From positions 1 through 64,000 of the forward strand of contig CANQVG010000007.1 in the NCBI GenBank assembly GCA_947627235.1: a DNA stretch of 64,000 nt, given 5' to 3'. Positions 25,776 through 34,643 of this stretch are shown piece after piece. Position numbers and translations under genes: made by a program. Position 1 is the first letter of the stretch. Every line of letters begins with the position of its first letter. The notes below the pieces were generated by a model that saw only the letters and a list, made by a program, of their open reading frames with translations, searched no databases and had not been told where the DNA came from. The stretch comes from an uncultured Clostridia bacterium (GTDB lineage Bacteria; Bacillota; Clostridia; Oscillospirales; Ruminococcaceae).

Positions 25776-26525
25776 ATGAATGATACCGATATAAGGCGTT
25801 TTGCAGGTCTGCTCAAAAGCAGCCGCAGCGCGGTGTTTTTCGGCGGGGCAGGGGTCTCTACCGAAAGCGGAGTCAAGGATTACCGCAGCGAGGACGGTCT
25901 GTATAACACCGTAAAGCAGTACGGCGTGCCGCCCGAGGTGATTCTCAGTCACTCGTTCTTTGAAAGCAGTCCGGAGGTTTTCTATGACTTTTATTACAAA
26001 TATTTCCTGCAAACCTCCGCAAAGCCGAATCCGGCGCACATCGCCCTTGCCGAGCTTGAGAGCAGGGGAATTCTCTCGGCGGTTGTGACGCAGAATATCG
26101 ACGGACTGCATCAGGCAGCCGGCAGCAGGCGGGTCTTCGAGCTTCACGGAACGGTGTATAAATATCACTGCGCGAGGTGCGGCAGGGAGTTTCCTATGGA
26201 AAGGGTCAGTGAGCTTAAGGGCGGAGTCCCGCGATGCGATACCTGCGGAGGAATCATAAAACCCGACGTCGTACTCTACGAGGAGCCGCTCGACGAAGAA
26301 GTTATAACCGGCGCGGTAACGGCTATCGCCTCTGCCGACCTTATGATAATCGGCGGCACCTCTTTGGCGGTATATCCCGCCGCCGGACTGCTGAGGTACT
26401 ACCGAGGCAGGGATATAGTCCTGATAAACCGCTCGGAGACACAGTATGACAGCCGTGCGAGCCTTGTTTTCCGCGACAAAATCGGCGAGGTTATGCGCGG
26501 GGCGGTCTCACTGCTCGATGAATAA
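25776..26525 (+). CDS. Sir2-family NAD-dependent protein deacylase
   Basis: A 249-residue sirtuin that removes acyl groups from lysines, using NAD. The NAD site begins FFGGAGVSTESGVKDYRSEDGLYN; most sirtuins have GIPDFR where this protein has GVKDYR. TQNIDGLHQAAGS and the catalytic His in ELHGTVYKYHC follow. The zinc-binding Cys pairs are CARC and CDTC, then GGIIKPDVVLYEE, and IIGGTSLAVYPAA closes the fold. GGAGG lies 4 bases before the ATG at 25776, and an upstream TTG frame overlaps the promoter. It is monocistronic with its own promoter and terminator. The Lys-Asp-Tyr-Arg variant near the nicotinamide pocket may affect acyl preference. Confidence 0.93.
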   Translation: MNDTDIRRFAGLLKSSRSAVFFGGAGVSTESGVKDYRSEDGLYNTVKQYGVPPEVILSHSFFESSPEVFYDFYYKYFLQTSAKPNPAHIALAELESRGILSAVVTQNIDGLHQAAGSRRVFELHGTVYKYHCARCGREFPMERVSELKGGVPRCDTCGGIIKPDVVLYEEPLDEEVITGAVTAIASADLMIIGGTSLAVYPAAGLLRYYRGRDIVLINRSETQYDSRASLVFRDKIGEVMRGAVSLLDE

Positions 26526-26527
26526 AA

Positions 26528-26567
26528 AAATCCCCGTCCTGCCGGTATGGCAGAGGCGGGGATTTTT
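26528..26567. terminator. bidirectional terminator, sirtuin / esterase
   Basis: AAATCCCCG (26528-26536) pairs with CGGGGATTT (26557-26565), with an inner CTGCC/GGCAG stem. A and T runs on both sides serve both convergent genes. Confidence 0.8.
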
Positions 26568-26574
26568 AATGTGC

Positions 26575-27498
26575 TTAATCGGGGAAGATATTGCTGATGA
26601 AGTTGTTGAAGCCGCTGTTTATCATTGTAGCGTCGTGGTCGGCGCCGGTGACTTCATACCAGATGTGCTTTACTCCATTTCTGTCAAATATCTCGTGATA
26701 GCTCTTCGGGAACTGCCCGACGGTGTGGTCGTCGGTGCCGCAGCATACGAGAAGCAGATAGGGACTGTAGTCCTTGCCCTCAAAGGTAAGCTCGTCTTCG
26801 GTGAGCTGTCCGGGGTGCTGCATAGCCCAGTCCTGACCGGGAGTAAGACCCGGGGCGGGTGCAAACGCGCCGACATATCCGAACAGGTCAGGACGCTGAA
26901 GACCGATATAAAGTGTCTCTCTGCCGCCCATCGAGAATCCCGCGATAGCGGTGTTGTCGCGTCCGGTGAGAACCGAGTAGTTCTTTTCGACATAGGGCAT
27001 CAGGTCGTTTACGAGGTCGTTTATGAAGTTGTCATAAGGCGCTACCTGTTCGTTGGTAAAGCCGGGCTGAAGATTCGGGTCGGAGGTGGCGTACATACTC
27101 GGGAAGACAAGTATCATTTCCTTTGCCTTGCCGTCTGCGGCGAGGTTGGTGCTTATCTCTTTGAACTTATAGTTAGGATCGTTAGTCAGGGAGTACTCGT
27201 CGCCGAAGATTCCGTGAAGCACATACACAACGGGATATTTCTTTGATTTTTTATAACCCGCCGGAAGCAGAATATTAAAGCCGCGGTCGCTTCCGGTGGT
27301 CTCAGAGTGGTAAGTTACGTGCTCGAACGAAGGATAAGTAACGTCGCTGCGCGTATCCGAGGCTTCAGAGGGGCAAAATTCGTCGACGGTCATATTGTCC
27401 ATAATGTTAATCTCCTTTTTGCTTTCGGGAGAATCAGCGCCCGAAGCACATCCTGCGAGCATAAGCGACGCAAGGATAAACGCAAGAATTTTTTTCAT
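26575..27498 (-). CDS. CE1-type esterase, lipoprotein
   Basis: A 307-residue secreted alpha/beta hydrolase of the esterase D / carbohydrate esterase 1 type, the group of feruloyl and acetyl-xylan esterases. The lipoprotein signal MKKILAFILASLMLAGC is followed by an acidic linker. The oxyanion region is VVYVLHGIFGDE, the nucleophile Ser is in AIAGFSMGGRETLYI, an acid is near LLLVCCGTDDHT, and the His is in VTGADHDATMI. It would remove ester side groups from plant polysaccharide and so assist the xylanase; this role is inferred. ATG 27498 has AAGGAG 8 bases upstream. It is the second gene of a two-esterase operon. Confidence 0.88.
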   Translation of the reverse strand: MKKILAFILASLMLAGCASGADSPESKKEINIMDNMTVDEFCPSEASDTRSDVTYPSFEHVTYHSETTGSDRGFNILLPAGYKKSKKYPVVYVLHGIFGDEYSLTNDPNYKFKEISTNLAADGKAKEMILVFPSMYATSDPNLQPGFTNEQVAPYDNFINDLVNDLMPYVEKNYSVLTGRDNTAIAGFSMGGRETLYIGLQRPDLFGYVGAFAPAPGLTPGQDWAMQHPGQLTEDELTFEGKDYSPYLLLVCCGTDDHTVGQFPKSYHEIFDRNGVKHIWYEVTGADHDATMINSGFNNFISNIFPD

Positions 27499-27517
27499 TT
27501 TAATAACTCCTTTCAAA

Positions 27518-28375
27518 TCAGTCCTGCGGACGGAAGAAGACGTGAAGCGCGTTGTAGAGGTCGAGCTGCCACGCTTTCATATCGTGAACGCCGCCGGGAA
27601 TGGTCACAAAATCGTAGTTTTTACCCTTTACAAGCTCGGGACAAAGCTTTTCGACCCTTGTCATAATGTCGAGATGTTCGGCATATGCGATGTCCTTGTC
27701 GCCGTTGCAGCAAAAGAGGTAATCGAGTTTGAGACCCCTTTTTTGAGCTTCGTCGAGGGTGCGGCATATGCGCTCGACCTCGACGTCGTGATTTCCCCAA
27801 GGACCGCAGCAGCCCGAAAACGGACCGTACCACGAGAACAGGTCAAAGTTATTGTAAAATGCCGCGCGGTAGGTAGTCATCGAGCCGAGCGAAAGTCCCG
27901 CAAATGCGCGGTGACGGCGGGTTTTCACGAGATTATCCTCGGTAACGTCGCCCTCGGCGTAGGTTGAAAATTCCGCTTCGACGGCGGGAATGAGGTCACG
28001 TCTGAGTTCCTCGCAGAAGTGTTCGGTTATGTATTCGGCATTTCGGTCGGAATCGTCGCCGCGGTAATATGTCGGCGCGACGATAATGCAGGGTTCGCAT
28101 ATGCCGTCGGCAAACATATTGTCAAGAATAGTGACGGTTTCCGGGAACATTTTGAACCACCAGTCTTCGTTTACCCCGCCGCCGTGGAGCAGGTAGACGA
28201 TATCGTATCTGCGCTCGACGGAATAACCGTAAGGCAGGTAAACCCACGCGCCCTTATGAAGCGGTTTGCTCGAGTCGGCGTCATAGGTTTCGGTGTCGTA
28301 GTAAAAACGCCTTACCTCGCCGTGCTTCTCAGGCTCTCTGAGCATTTCTGAGGGCATTTCGTAAGCATATTTCAT
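27518..28375 (-). CDS. CE1-type esterase, cytoplasmic
   Basis: A 285-residue alpha/beta hydrolase related to the gene after it but with no signal peptide, so it probably acts inside the cell. Motifs: IVYLLHGGGVNEDWW (oxyanion region), the nucleophile in RAFAGLSLGSMTTYRA, the acid region YLFCCNGDKD, and the His in IPGGVHDMKAW. The substrate may be acylated oligosaccharides taken up from xylan; this is inference. The ATG at 28375 is preferred, with AAAGGAAAG upstream; six residues further out is another in-frame start. It is the first gene of the operon, 19 bases before the lipoprotein esterase. Confidence 0.87.
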   Translation of the reverse strand: MKYAYEMPSEMLREPEKHGEVRRFYYDTETYDADSSKPLHKGAWVYLPYGYSVERRYDIVYLLHGGGVNEDWWFKMFPETVTILDNMFADGICEPCIIVAPTYYRGDDSDRNAEYITEHFCEELRRDLIPAVEAEFSTYAEGDVTEDNLVKTRRHRAFAGLSLGSMTTYRAAFYNNFDLFSWYGPFSGCCGPWGNHDVEVERICRTLDEAQKRGLKLDYLFCCNGDKDIAYAEHLDIMTRVEKLCPELVKGKNYDFVTIPGGVHDMKAWQLDLYNALHVFFRPQD

Positions 28376-28410
28376 AAATGTCTTTCCTTTCATTTAAAAT
28401 CTGTATAACT

Positions 28411-28439
28411 ATTATATAAAAAACCCCGCCGGATTTCAA
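28411..28439 (-). promoter_or_regulatory. promoter of the two-esterase operon
   Basis: On the minus strand TTGAAA (28439-28434), 17 bases, TATAAT (28416-28411). Confidence 0.75.
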
Positions 28440-28551
28440 GTGGTTTTTGTCTTATATGACGATTGCTCAACCAACTTATAAGAAAACGGCATACGGGACA
28501 GAAAGAAGCGGCGCCCTCGGAATTTATGGTGTGAAAAAGTAAAAATAAGTA

Positions 28552-28580
28552 TTGAAATAACCGTATGGATGGTGTAAAAT
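28552..28580 (+). promoter_or_regulatory. promoter of the L-galactose-type operon
   Basis: TTGAAA (28552-28557), 17 bases, TAAAAT (28575-28580). The TG extension is shifted by one base compared with other promoters here. No operator-like repeat is obvious. Confidence 0.65.
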
Positions 28581-28612
28581 AAATGAAGATTATTCCCGCA
28601 AGGAGGAACGTT

Positions 28613-29812
28613 ATGATAGTCAAGGGTACATATTTTCAGAACGACGCAAATCGCCCGCTTGTTTACGGCGATGTCGAGATAGAAAACGTAAAGCGCCGCA
28701 GGTTAAGAGGCGAGGAGGAAAAGGAAGGAATCCTGTGCGAGCCGGTCCTCATCGGCTTCTGCGGGACCGACAACGAGCTTATGAATATGGGTTCAAAGGG
28801 ACTTTTGAGCCCGAAATTCCCCGAGGGCAAAAACCGCCTGATAAACGGTCACGAGGGCATCGTCTGGGTGCCGTCGCAGAACCGCTTTGCTATAGTCCTT
28901 ATACGCGGAGGCAACAGCTATGACCCCACCCGCTACACCGAGGACGAGACCTATTTTGAGTACGGCTGCGACAAGGCCGACGGTCTTTTTGCCGATAAGC
29001 AGTATTTCAATCCCGATATGCTCTTAAGGATTCCGGACGGATACGTCAAAAACGGTAAGCTCGACCTTGAGTTTGCCAAAAAGATGGTCTTTCCCGACCC
29101 CTACGGCTGTATGCTTTTCCAGCTCGAGCGTATGGAAGACCTCGGAAGCGCCCACCTTTTCAGAGTTGTAATGGCGCGTGAGAAGTGCGACGAGCAGACC
29201 GCAAGAAAGCTCGCAGCCGATGAGGCGTTTTCCCGTACTGTAATCTTCGGACTCGGCACCACGGGAATGTTTATGGGCGACCTCATCTCAAAGTATCACC
29301 CTGATTCCAAGATACTCTTTGTCGCACGAAGTCCGGAGGATTCACCGAAGGTAAGGTTTGCGCTCAGAGAGACGGGTGCCGAGTACCTCAAAAACGATTT
29401 TGCCACCGAGCGTGAACTTGCCGACGCCATTGTCGAAAGGCTCGGCGGCAGGGCGACTATGTTTATCGGCGTAAGCGGCTCTAACGTCGAGCATAGAGTT
29501 GCCTTTGAGCATAAGGCGTTGGGCTGCAACGGAATCTACAACAGCTTTTCGCTGGGCCCGAGGGTGGAATACGACACGATGCCGTTCGGCTTTGAGAACC
29601 ACCTCATCTTCGGTTCCATCAATTTCAGGCAGTGCCATATGGAGCGGGCGATTGAGCTTCTCGCCAAGAGCCGCTACAACGAGATCGTAGAGCTTATAGA
29701 CCGCGACGAGTTTGCCGCCGACCCTATAGGCGCTTACAAAAACAAAATTTATTCCAAGGCGGCGCCGATGAAAACGGCGGTCATCTGGAACAAAAAATAT
29801 ATCAACATCTGA
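28613..29812 (+). CDS. MDR-family sugar 1-dehydrogenase (glucose dehydrogenase-like), L-galactose candidate
   Basis: A 399-residue medium-chain dehydrogenase. Catalytic-zinc residues lie in IGFCGTDNELM (Cys) and INGHEGIVWV (His-Glu), the pattern of archaeal glucose 1-dehydrogenases. The Rossmann motif is VIFGLGTTGMF, and a large insertion separates the two. It lacks the four-Cys structural zinc loop of ordinary alcohol dehydrogenases. AGGAGG precedes the ATG 28613. As first gene of an operon with a lactonase, an L-galactonate-type dehydrogenase and tagaturonate and altronate enzymes, it is the best candidate to oxidise L-galactose to its lactone. Substrate choice is inferred from context only; D-glucose or D-galactose are alternatives. 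Confidence 0.75.
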   Translation: MIVKGTYFQNDANRPLVYGDVEIENVKRRRLRGEEEKEGILCEPVLIGFCGTDNELMNMGSKGLLSPKFPEGKNRLINGHEGIVWVPSQNRFAIVLIRGGNSYDPTRYTEDETYFEYGCDKADGLFADKQYFNPDMLLRIPDGYVKNGKLDLEFAKKMVFPDPYGCMLFQLERMEDLGSAHLFRVVMAREKCDEQTARKLAADEAFSRTVIFGLGTTGMFMGDLISKYHPDSKILFVARSPEDSPKVRFALRETGAEYLKNDFATERELADAIVERLGGRATMFIGVSGSNVEHRVAFEHKALGCNGIYNSFSLGPRVEYDTMPFGFENHLIFGSINFRQCHMERAIELLAKSRYNEIVELIDRDEFAADPIGAYKNKIYSKAAPMKTAVIWNKKYINI

Positions 29813-29831
29813 GAAAGAAAGTGTAATTGAA

Positions 29832-30854
29832 ATGAAGACAGTTTTAATCAACAAACCGTTTGAAATCGCTGTGACCGACACTCCGAAGCCCGAGGCTAAG
29901 GAGGGCGAAGCGCTCCTCAAGATACTCTACGGAGGAATCTGCGGGGCGGACGTCGCGAGCTACACCGGCAACCAACCCTTTACCACCTATCCCAGAATAC
30001 CGGGACACGAGTTTTCGGCGGAGATAGTTTCTATTCCCGCCAACGGCCGCGGGCTTAAAGCGGGGGATATCGTCACCGCAAACCCGTATTTCAACTGCGG
30101 CGAGTGCTACTCCTGCCGCAGGGGATACGTCAACTGCTGCACCGATAACAGGACTATGGGCGTTCAGCGCGACGGAAGCTTCTGCGAATACATCTCGATG
30201 CCCGTGGAGAGAATTTATGAAGGCAAGGGACTTTCCGCAAAGGAGCTTGCTCTTGTCGAGCCGTTCACCATAAGCTGGCACGCCGTCAACCGGGCGCCGG
30301 TAAAGGCGGGCGACAGGGTACTTGTCGTCGGCGCGGGACCTATCGGGCTGTTTGCGCTGATTTCCGCCATACAAAAAGGCGCAACGGTTTATGTAGCAGA
30401 CATTTTGGACGGCAGACTCAAAAAGGCGCTTGATTTCGGCGCGGCGGGAGTTATCAATTCCAAGGAAAAGGACATAGTCGCCGAGGCTATGCGTCTGACA
30501 GACGGCGACGGCTTTGACGTCTGCATCGAGGCGTGCGGGCAGTCGGTAACGTTCCTAAACTGCATCGACTGCGCGGCTTTTGCGGGCAATATAATCCTTA
30601 TCGGCAACGGAAAAAAGGAAACCACATTCCTGCACTCTGTGCTTCTCAAAAAAGAGCTCAACGTCTTCGGCAGCCGCAATTCCTATCCCAAGGATTTCAG
30701 GGCGGTCATCGACATTATAGCTTCTGGAAAAGTCGACGTTCTGAAAATGGTCAGCGACGTCTATCCTATGGACAGAGCCGACGAGGCGTTCAAAGCTCTT
30801 GCGAACAATAAGGGCGACCTCTGCAAGGTGCTTGTTAAGATAGCGGAGGACTGA
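29832..30854 (+). CDS. zinc alcohol dehydrogenase, L-galactonate 5-dehydrogenase candidate
   Basis: A 340-residue zinc-dependent MDR dehydrogenase. Catalytic zinc: ICGADVASY (Cys) and GHEFSAEIV (His-Glu). Structural zinc loop: CGECYSCRRGYVNCC. The NAD-binding fold begins VLVVGAGPIGLFA, and the Asp in YVADILD suggests NAD over NADP. It resembles LgoD/YjjN-type enzymes that oxidise L-galactonate to D-tagaturonate, and L-gulonate dehydrogenases; I rely mainly on its neighbours for the substrate. It starts 20 bases after the first gene and is three bases from the tagaturonate reductase gene. Confidence 0.75.
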   Translation: MKTVLINKPFEIAVTDTPKPEAKEGEALLKILYGGICGADVASYTGNQPFTTYPRIPGHEFSAEIVSIPANGRGLKAGDIVTANPYFNCGECYSCRRGYVNCCTDNRTMGVQRDGSFCEYISMPVERIYEGKGLSAKELALVEPFTISWHAVNRAPVKAGDRVLVVGAGPIGLFALISAIQKGATVYVADILDGRLKKALDFGAAGVINSKEKDIVAEAMRLTDGDGFDVCIEACGQSVTFLNCIDCAAFAGNIILIGNGKKETTFLHSVLLKKELNVFGSRNSYPKDFRAVIDIIASGKVDVLKMVSDVYPMDRADEAFKALANNKGDLCKVLVKIAED

Positions 30855-30856
30855 TT

Positions 30857-32182
30857 ATGAGAGAGAGAATAATTCAGTTCGGCGAGGGCGGATTTCTTCG
30901 CAGCTTTGCCGATATGTTCGTACACATAATGAACGAAAAGGGTACTTTCGACGGCAAGGTCGTTGTAGTTCAACCGATTCAGAAAGGACTTATAAACGTA
31001 CTCAATGAGCAGGGCGGGGTCTACCACCAGTATCTCAGGGGAATTGAGAACGGCGAGGTCATAAATTCCTGTACCGAGGTTCATTCGATTTCACGCGGGG
31101 TTGACCCTTACACCGACTACAAGGCGTATCTTGAGCTTGCGCACAACCCCGATATGCGTTTTATCATTTCAAACACCACCGAAGCCGGCATCGAATATCT
31201 CGGCACCGAAAAGCTCGACGACGCTCCGCCGAAGTCCTTTCCGGCGAAGCTCACCGCGCTTCTCTACGAGCGCTACAAACTCGGACTTCCGGGCTTTATA
31301 CTCTTTTGCTGCGAGCTTATCGACCATAACGCCGACTTTTTAAAGGAATATGTTCTGAAATACGCCGACCTCTGGCAGCTCGGCGAGGGGTTCAGGTCGT
31401 GGATAGAATCCGAAAACCACTTCTGCAACACCCTTGTCGACCGCATCTGCACCGGCTATCCCAAGGACGAGGCGGCGCAGCTCTGCAGTGATTTGGGCTG
31501 CGAGGACAGACTGCTCAACACCGCGGAGATTTTCCACCTTTGGGTCATCGAGGGCGACTATGAAGACGAGTTTCCGCTGAAAAAGTCGGGCATAAACGTT
31601 ATCTGGACAGACGACGTAACGCCGTATAAAAAGCGCAAGGTCCGCATACTAAACGGCGCGCACACCTCGATGGTGCTTGCGGCGCGGCTATACGGACTTT
31701 CGACGGTCGGGGAGTGCCTGAATGACCCCGACGTGAGCGCCTGTCTTAAAAAGGCGCTTTATGAGGAGATTATCCCAACGCTCGGCAGCACCGAGGAGGA
31801 TATCGCTTTCGGAAACGCGGTTCTCGAACGCTTTGCAAACCCGTTTGTAAAGCATCAGCTTCTGTCAATCGCGCTCAACTCGGTGAGCAAATTCAAGGCG
31901 CGCGTTCTGCCGACCATTCTCGAATACAGAGAAAAGTTCGGCAGTCTTCCGAAATGTCTCACGATGTCTCTCGCAGCGCTGATTGCTTTCTACCGTACCG
32001 ATGAAGCCAACGACGGCGAGGATATAATGAAATTTATGAAGACCGCTTCGGTTGGTGAAATTCTCGCAAAAGAGGAATACTGGGGTGAAAATCTCGAATT
32101 TATGGAATCTGAGATTACGTCAGTACTTAAGCTGATTGAAGATGGCGGAATGAAGGCATACTACGCGGAGGCGCTCAGATGA
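30857..32182 (+). CDS. uxaB: tagaturonate reductase-type mannitol dehydrogenase family enzyme
   Basis: A 441-residue polyol dehydrogenase-family enzyme. The N-terminal NAD motif is IIQFGEGGFLRSFAD. Family signatures are ISNTTEAGI, NTLVDRICTGYP, and the catalytic KVRILNGAHTSMV with Lys, Asn and His. The IIQFGEGxFLR start is characteristic of UxaB, which reduces D-tagaturonate to D-altronate; fructuronate reductase UxuB is the main alternative. E. coli UxaB is somewhat longer. The gene follows the LgoD-like dehydrogenase by two bases and overlaps the altronate dehydratase gene by four, so NADH made in the previous steps could be reused here. Confidence 0.87.
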   Translation: MRERIIQFGEGGFLRSFADMFVHIMNEKGTFDGKVVVVQPIQKGLINVLNEQGGVYHQYLRGIENGEVINSCTEVHSISRGVDPYTDYKAYLELAHNPDMRFIISNTTEAGIEYLGTEKLDDAPPKSFPAKLTALLYERYKLGLPGFILFCCELIDHNADFLKEYVLKYADLWQLGEGFRSWIESENHFCNTLVDRICTGYPKDEAAQLCSDLGCEDRLLNTAEIFHLWVIEGDYEDEFPLKKSGINVIWTDDVTPYKKRKVRILNGAHTSMVLAARLYGLSTVGECLNDPDVSACLKKALYEEIIPTLGSTEEDIAFGNAVLERFANPFVKHQLLSIALNSVSKFKARVLPTILEYREKFGSLPKCLTMSLAALIAFYRTDEANDGEDIMKFMKTASVGEILAKEEYWGENLEFMESEITSVLKLIEDGGMKAYYAEALR

Positions 32183-33555
32183 GCCTTATAAAAATCCACC
32201 CCGACGACAACGTAGCAGTCGACTCAGAAACCGGTCACAAGACTGCGCTTAAAGACATCGCGGCAGGGGAGAGCGTAATAAAATACGGCTTTCCCATAGG
32301 CAAGGCGTCCTCGAACATAAAAGCGGGCGAGCATGTTCACACCCACAACCTTAAAACCGCGCTGACGCTCCGCGCCGACTACCGGTATGAACCCGCAGAC
32401 TGTGCTTTAAAGCCTCAGAAGCCAGTTACTGTAAACGCTTATCTTCGTGAAAACGGCGAGGTCGGCGTCAGAAACGACATCTGGATTATACCCACCGTCG
32501 GCTGTGTAAATGGCGTTGCGAAACGCCTTGCAGAGCTTAGCGGGGCGTTTGCGCTTACCCACCCATACGGCTGTTCGCAGCTCGGCGGAGACCACCTCAC
32601 CACGCAGAAGATTCTGCGCGGACTCGTTATGCACCCGAACGCCGGCGGCGTGCTCGTTTTGGGACTCGGCTGTGAGAATAATAACATAACTGAGTTTAAA
32701 AAAGCGCTCGGCGAGGTGAATCCGCATAGGGTAAAGTTTTTGAACGCGCAGGAGGTCTCCGATGAAATTTCGGAAGGGCTGCGTCTCATAGGCGAACTCA
32801 AGGAGTACGCAAAAGGGTTTAAGAGGACGCCGGTTCCGGTGTCGAAGCTGCGTGTCGGACTCAAATGCGGCGGCTCGGACGGCTTCTCGGGAATCACTGC
32901 AAATCCGCTTATAGGGCGCTTTTCCGACCGTCTTACCGCTATGAGCGGCTCCACCGTTCTGACCGAGGTTCCCGAGATGTTCGGCGCCGAAACGATTCTT
33001 ATGAACCGCTGTGTCGACCGTTCGGTCTTTAACAGAACGGTAAAACTCATTAACGACTTCAAGGACTACTTCACCGCGCACGGGCAGGAGATCTACGAAA
33101 ATCCGTCGCCCGGAAACAAGGCGGGCGGGATATCCACGCTCGAGGAGAAATCACTCGGCTGTACCCAAAAAGGCGGCAGCTCTCCCGTTACCGACGTTCT
33201 CGACTACGGCGACAGGGTGACAAAGAGCGGTCTTAATCTTCTGAACGGTCCCGGAAACGACATGGTCGCGATAACGAATCTCGCAGCCTGTGGGTGTCAA
33301 ATCATTTTGTTTTCGACCGGCAGGGGAACGCCGCTCGGTTCTCCGGTGCCTACGGTAAAGGTTGCGAGCAATACGGCGCTGTTTGCCAAAAAAGGCGCTT
33401 GGATGGACTTCAACGCCGGCGGAATAATCGACGGCGAGCAGCTCGACGGCAGCTTTTTTGACTATGTCATTTCGGTCGCGAACGGGAAGTTGACAAATAG
33501 CGAGAAAAACGGTTTCCGCGAAATTGCTATATTCAAGGACGGTGTTACGCTGTGA
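32179..33555 (+). CDS. uxaA: altronate dehydratase
   Basis: A 458-residue UxaA/GarD-family dehydratase converting D-altronate to 2-keto-3-deoxygluconate. The N-terminal SAF-type domain (KIHPDDNVAVDSETGHKT, AGEHVHTHNL) is fused to the catalytic domain, as in full-length UxaA. The catalytic part has GVRNDIWIIPTVGCVNGVA, THPYGCSQLGGDH, LGLGCENN, LKCGGSDGFSGITANP and GNDMVAITNLAACGCQ. The conserved Cys residues fit the metal site of the family. Four-base overlaps on both sides (ATGA, GTGA) show tight operon organisation. Confidence 0.92.
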   Translation: MSLIKIHPDDNVAVDSETGHKTALKDIAAGESVIKYGFPIGKASSNIKAGEHVHTHNLKTALTLRADYRYEPADCALKPQKPVTVNAYLRENGEVGVRNDIWIIPTVGCVNGVAKRLAELSGAFALTHPYGCSQLGGDHLTTQKILRGLVMHPNAGGVLVLGLGCENNNITEFKKALGEVNPHRVKFLNAQEVSDEISEGLRLIGELKEYAKGFKRTPVPVSKLRVGLKCGGSDGFSGITANPLIGRFSDRLTAMSGSTVLTEVPEMFGAETILMNRCVDRSVFNRTVKLINDFKDYFTAHGQEIYENPSPGNKAGGISTLEEKSLGCTQKGGSSPVTDVLDYGDRVTKSGLNLLNGPGNDMVAITNLAACGCQIILFSTGRGTPLGSPVPTVKVASNTALFAKKGAWMDFNAGGIIDGEQLDGSFFDYVISVANGKLTNSEKNGFREIAIFKDGVTL

Positions 33556-34433
33556 GCATTGACGTTATAATCGACGCGCATCTTCACCTGTGGAAGAAGC
33601 AGGACGGAATGATAAACGGTCTACCGGTGCGTCATCTCGGAAACGGCAGGTCGAGCTTTATGGGCGAGGCGCGGCAGATGATGCCCGCCTATATGGACGA
33701 CGGCGAGAACACCGCCGAGCGTCTTATCGGAAATATGGACTACGCTTGTGTGAACGCCTGCGTATGCACTCAGGAGTATATGGACGGCAATCAGGACGAC
33801 TATCTTTTGTCGGTCAGAAAAAAATATCCCGACCGCTTCAGGGTGTGTTCGCTCTATGAGGAGAAGCCCGACTACCGCACCCAAGGCTTTGACGGCATAA
33901 AGATATGCGCCTCCCGACTTGCGGATAAGGATTTGAAGAAGCTGCTGCCTGTTTTTAAGGACGCGGAGCAAAAAGGAATGTTTATTTCGGTCGACCTTTG
34001 CGACGGCGCCGAGCAGACCGAGGATATGCAGTACCTGATTGAGCGCTGTCCCGACCTGAGGGTGGCGATAGGTCACTTCGGAACGGTCACCACAGACGGC
34101 TGGCAGGAGCAGATAAAGCTTGCAAGAAATAAGAACGTATTTATAGAGAGCGGCGGTCTGACTTGGCTTTTCAACTATGAATACTATCCATACCCGTCGG
34201 CGATTGAAGCCGTCAGGGAGGCAATAGGAATCTGCGGCGTCGAAAAGCTTATGTGGGGCAGCGACTATCCGAGAACGATGACCGAGATAACCTATAAAAT
34301 GGCAGTCAGGTTTATCCGCGAGACAGATAGGCTCACCGAAGCCGAAAAGAAGGCATTTTTGGGAGAAAACGCGCAAAAATTCTACCGTTTCGGAGAGTTT
34401 ACGCGGCTCGAACCGATACCGAATATGCTTTAA
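33552..34433 (+). CDS. COG3618 amidohydrolase, sugar lactonase candidate
   Basis: A 293-residue TIM-barrel hydrolase of the COG3618 branch of the amidohydrolase superfamily, which contains L-fucono-, L-rhamnono- and L-galactono-lactonases. The DAHLHLW motif is at residues 8-14 (metal-type His10 and His12), the barrel His is in VAIGHFGTV, and the catalytic Asp is in LMWGSDYPRT. It starts with GTG overlapping the previous stop (GTGA). In this operon it should open the lactone made by the first dehydrogenase. Because the next enzymes act on a C6-hydroxylated acid, L-galactonolactone fits better than L-fuconolactone; this is inference. Confidence 0.85.
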   Translation: MSIDVIIDAHLHLWKKQDGMINGLPVRHLGNGRSSFMGEARQMMPAYMDDGENTAERLIGNMDYACVNACVCTQEYMDGNQDDYLLSVRKKYPDRFRVCSLYEEKPDYRTQGFDGIKICASRLADKDLKKLLPVFKDAEQKGMFISVDLCDGAEQTEDMQYLIERCPDLRVAIGHFGTVTTDGWQEQIKLARNKNVFIESGGLTWLFNYEYYPYPSAIEAVREAIGICGVEKLMWGSDYPRTMTEITYKMAVRFIRETDRLTEAEKKAFLGENAQKFYRFGEFTRLEPIPNML

Positions 34434-34456
34434 GCAGAAGCCGAAAGGAGATAAAA

Positions 34457-34617
34457 ATGAACGATATCGATAAAATCGCGCTCGTTATAGGAATAGTCCT
34501 CGGGCTGCTCTACAGGCTGGTAAGTATATGCTGCTCTATAGGCTGGTATGTATATTCGGTCCGCTTCTTATTCAGTTTATGATTTTCATACACGCGCTTG
34601 AGCGCGCGATGCTTTAG
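34457..34617 (+). pseudogene. small operon membrane protein, frameshifted by a 26-bp tandem duplication
   Basis: AAGGAG is followed after 6 bases by an ATG at 34457 (MNDIDKIALVIGIVLGLLYR). The sequence then holds a 26-base tandem repeat (34504-34529 and 34530-34555, 24 of 26 bases identical). As it stands the frame ends at 34582 after 41 codons. With one repeat copy removed, the frame continues LVCIFGPLLIQFMIFIHALERAML to a TAG at 34615-34617, giving 44 residues with one or two membrane helices. Both forms have a plausible start, so a functional 41-residue version cannot be excluded. It lies between the lactonase and mutarotase genes; the role is unknown. Confidence 0.6.
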
Positions 34618-34643
34618 CGAATAACCTCAAAGGAGAGATAAAA

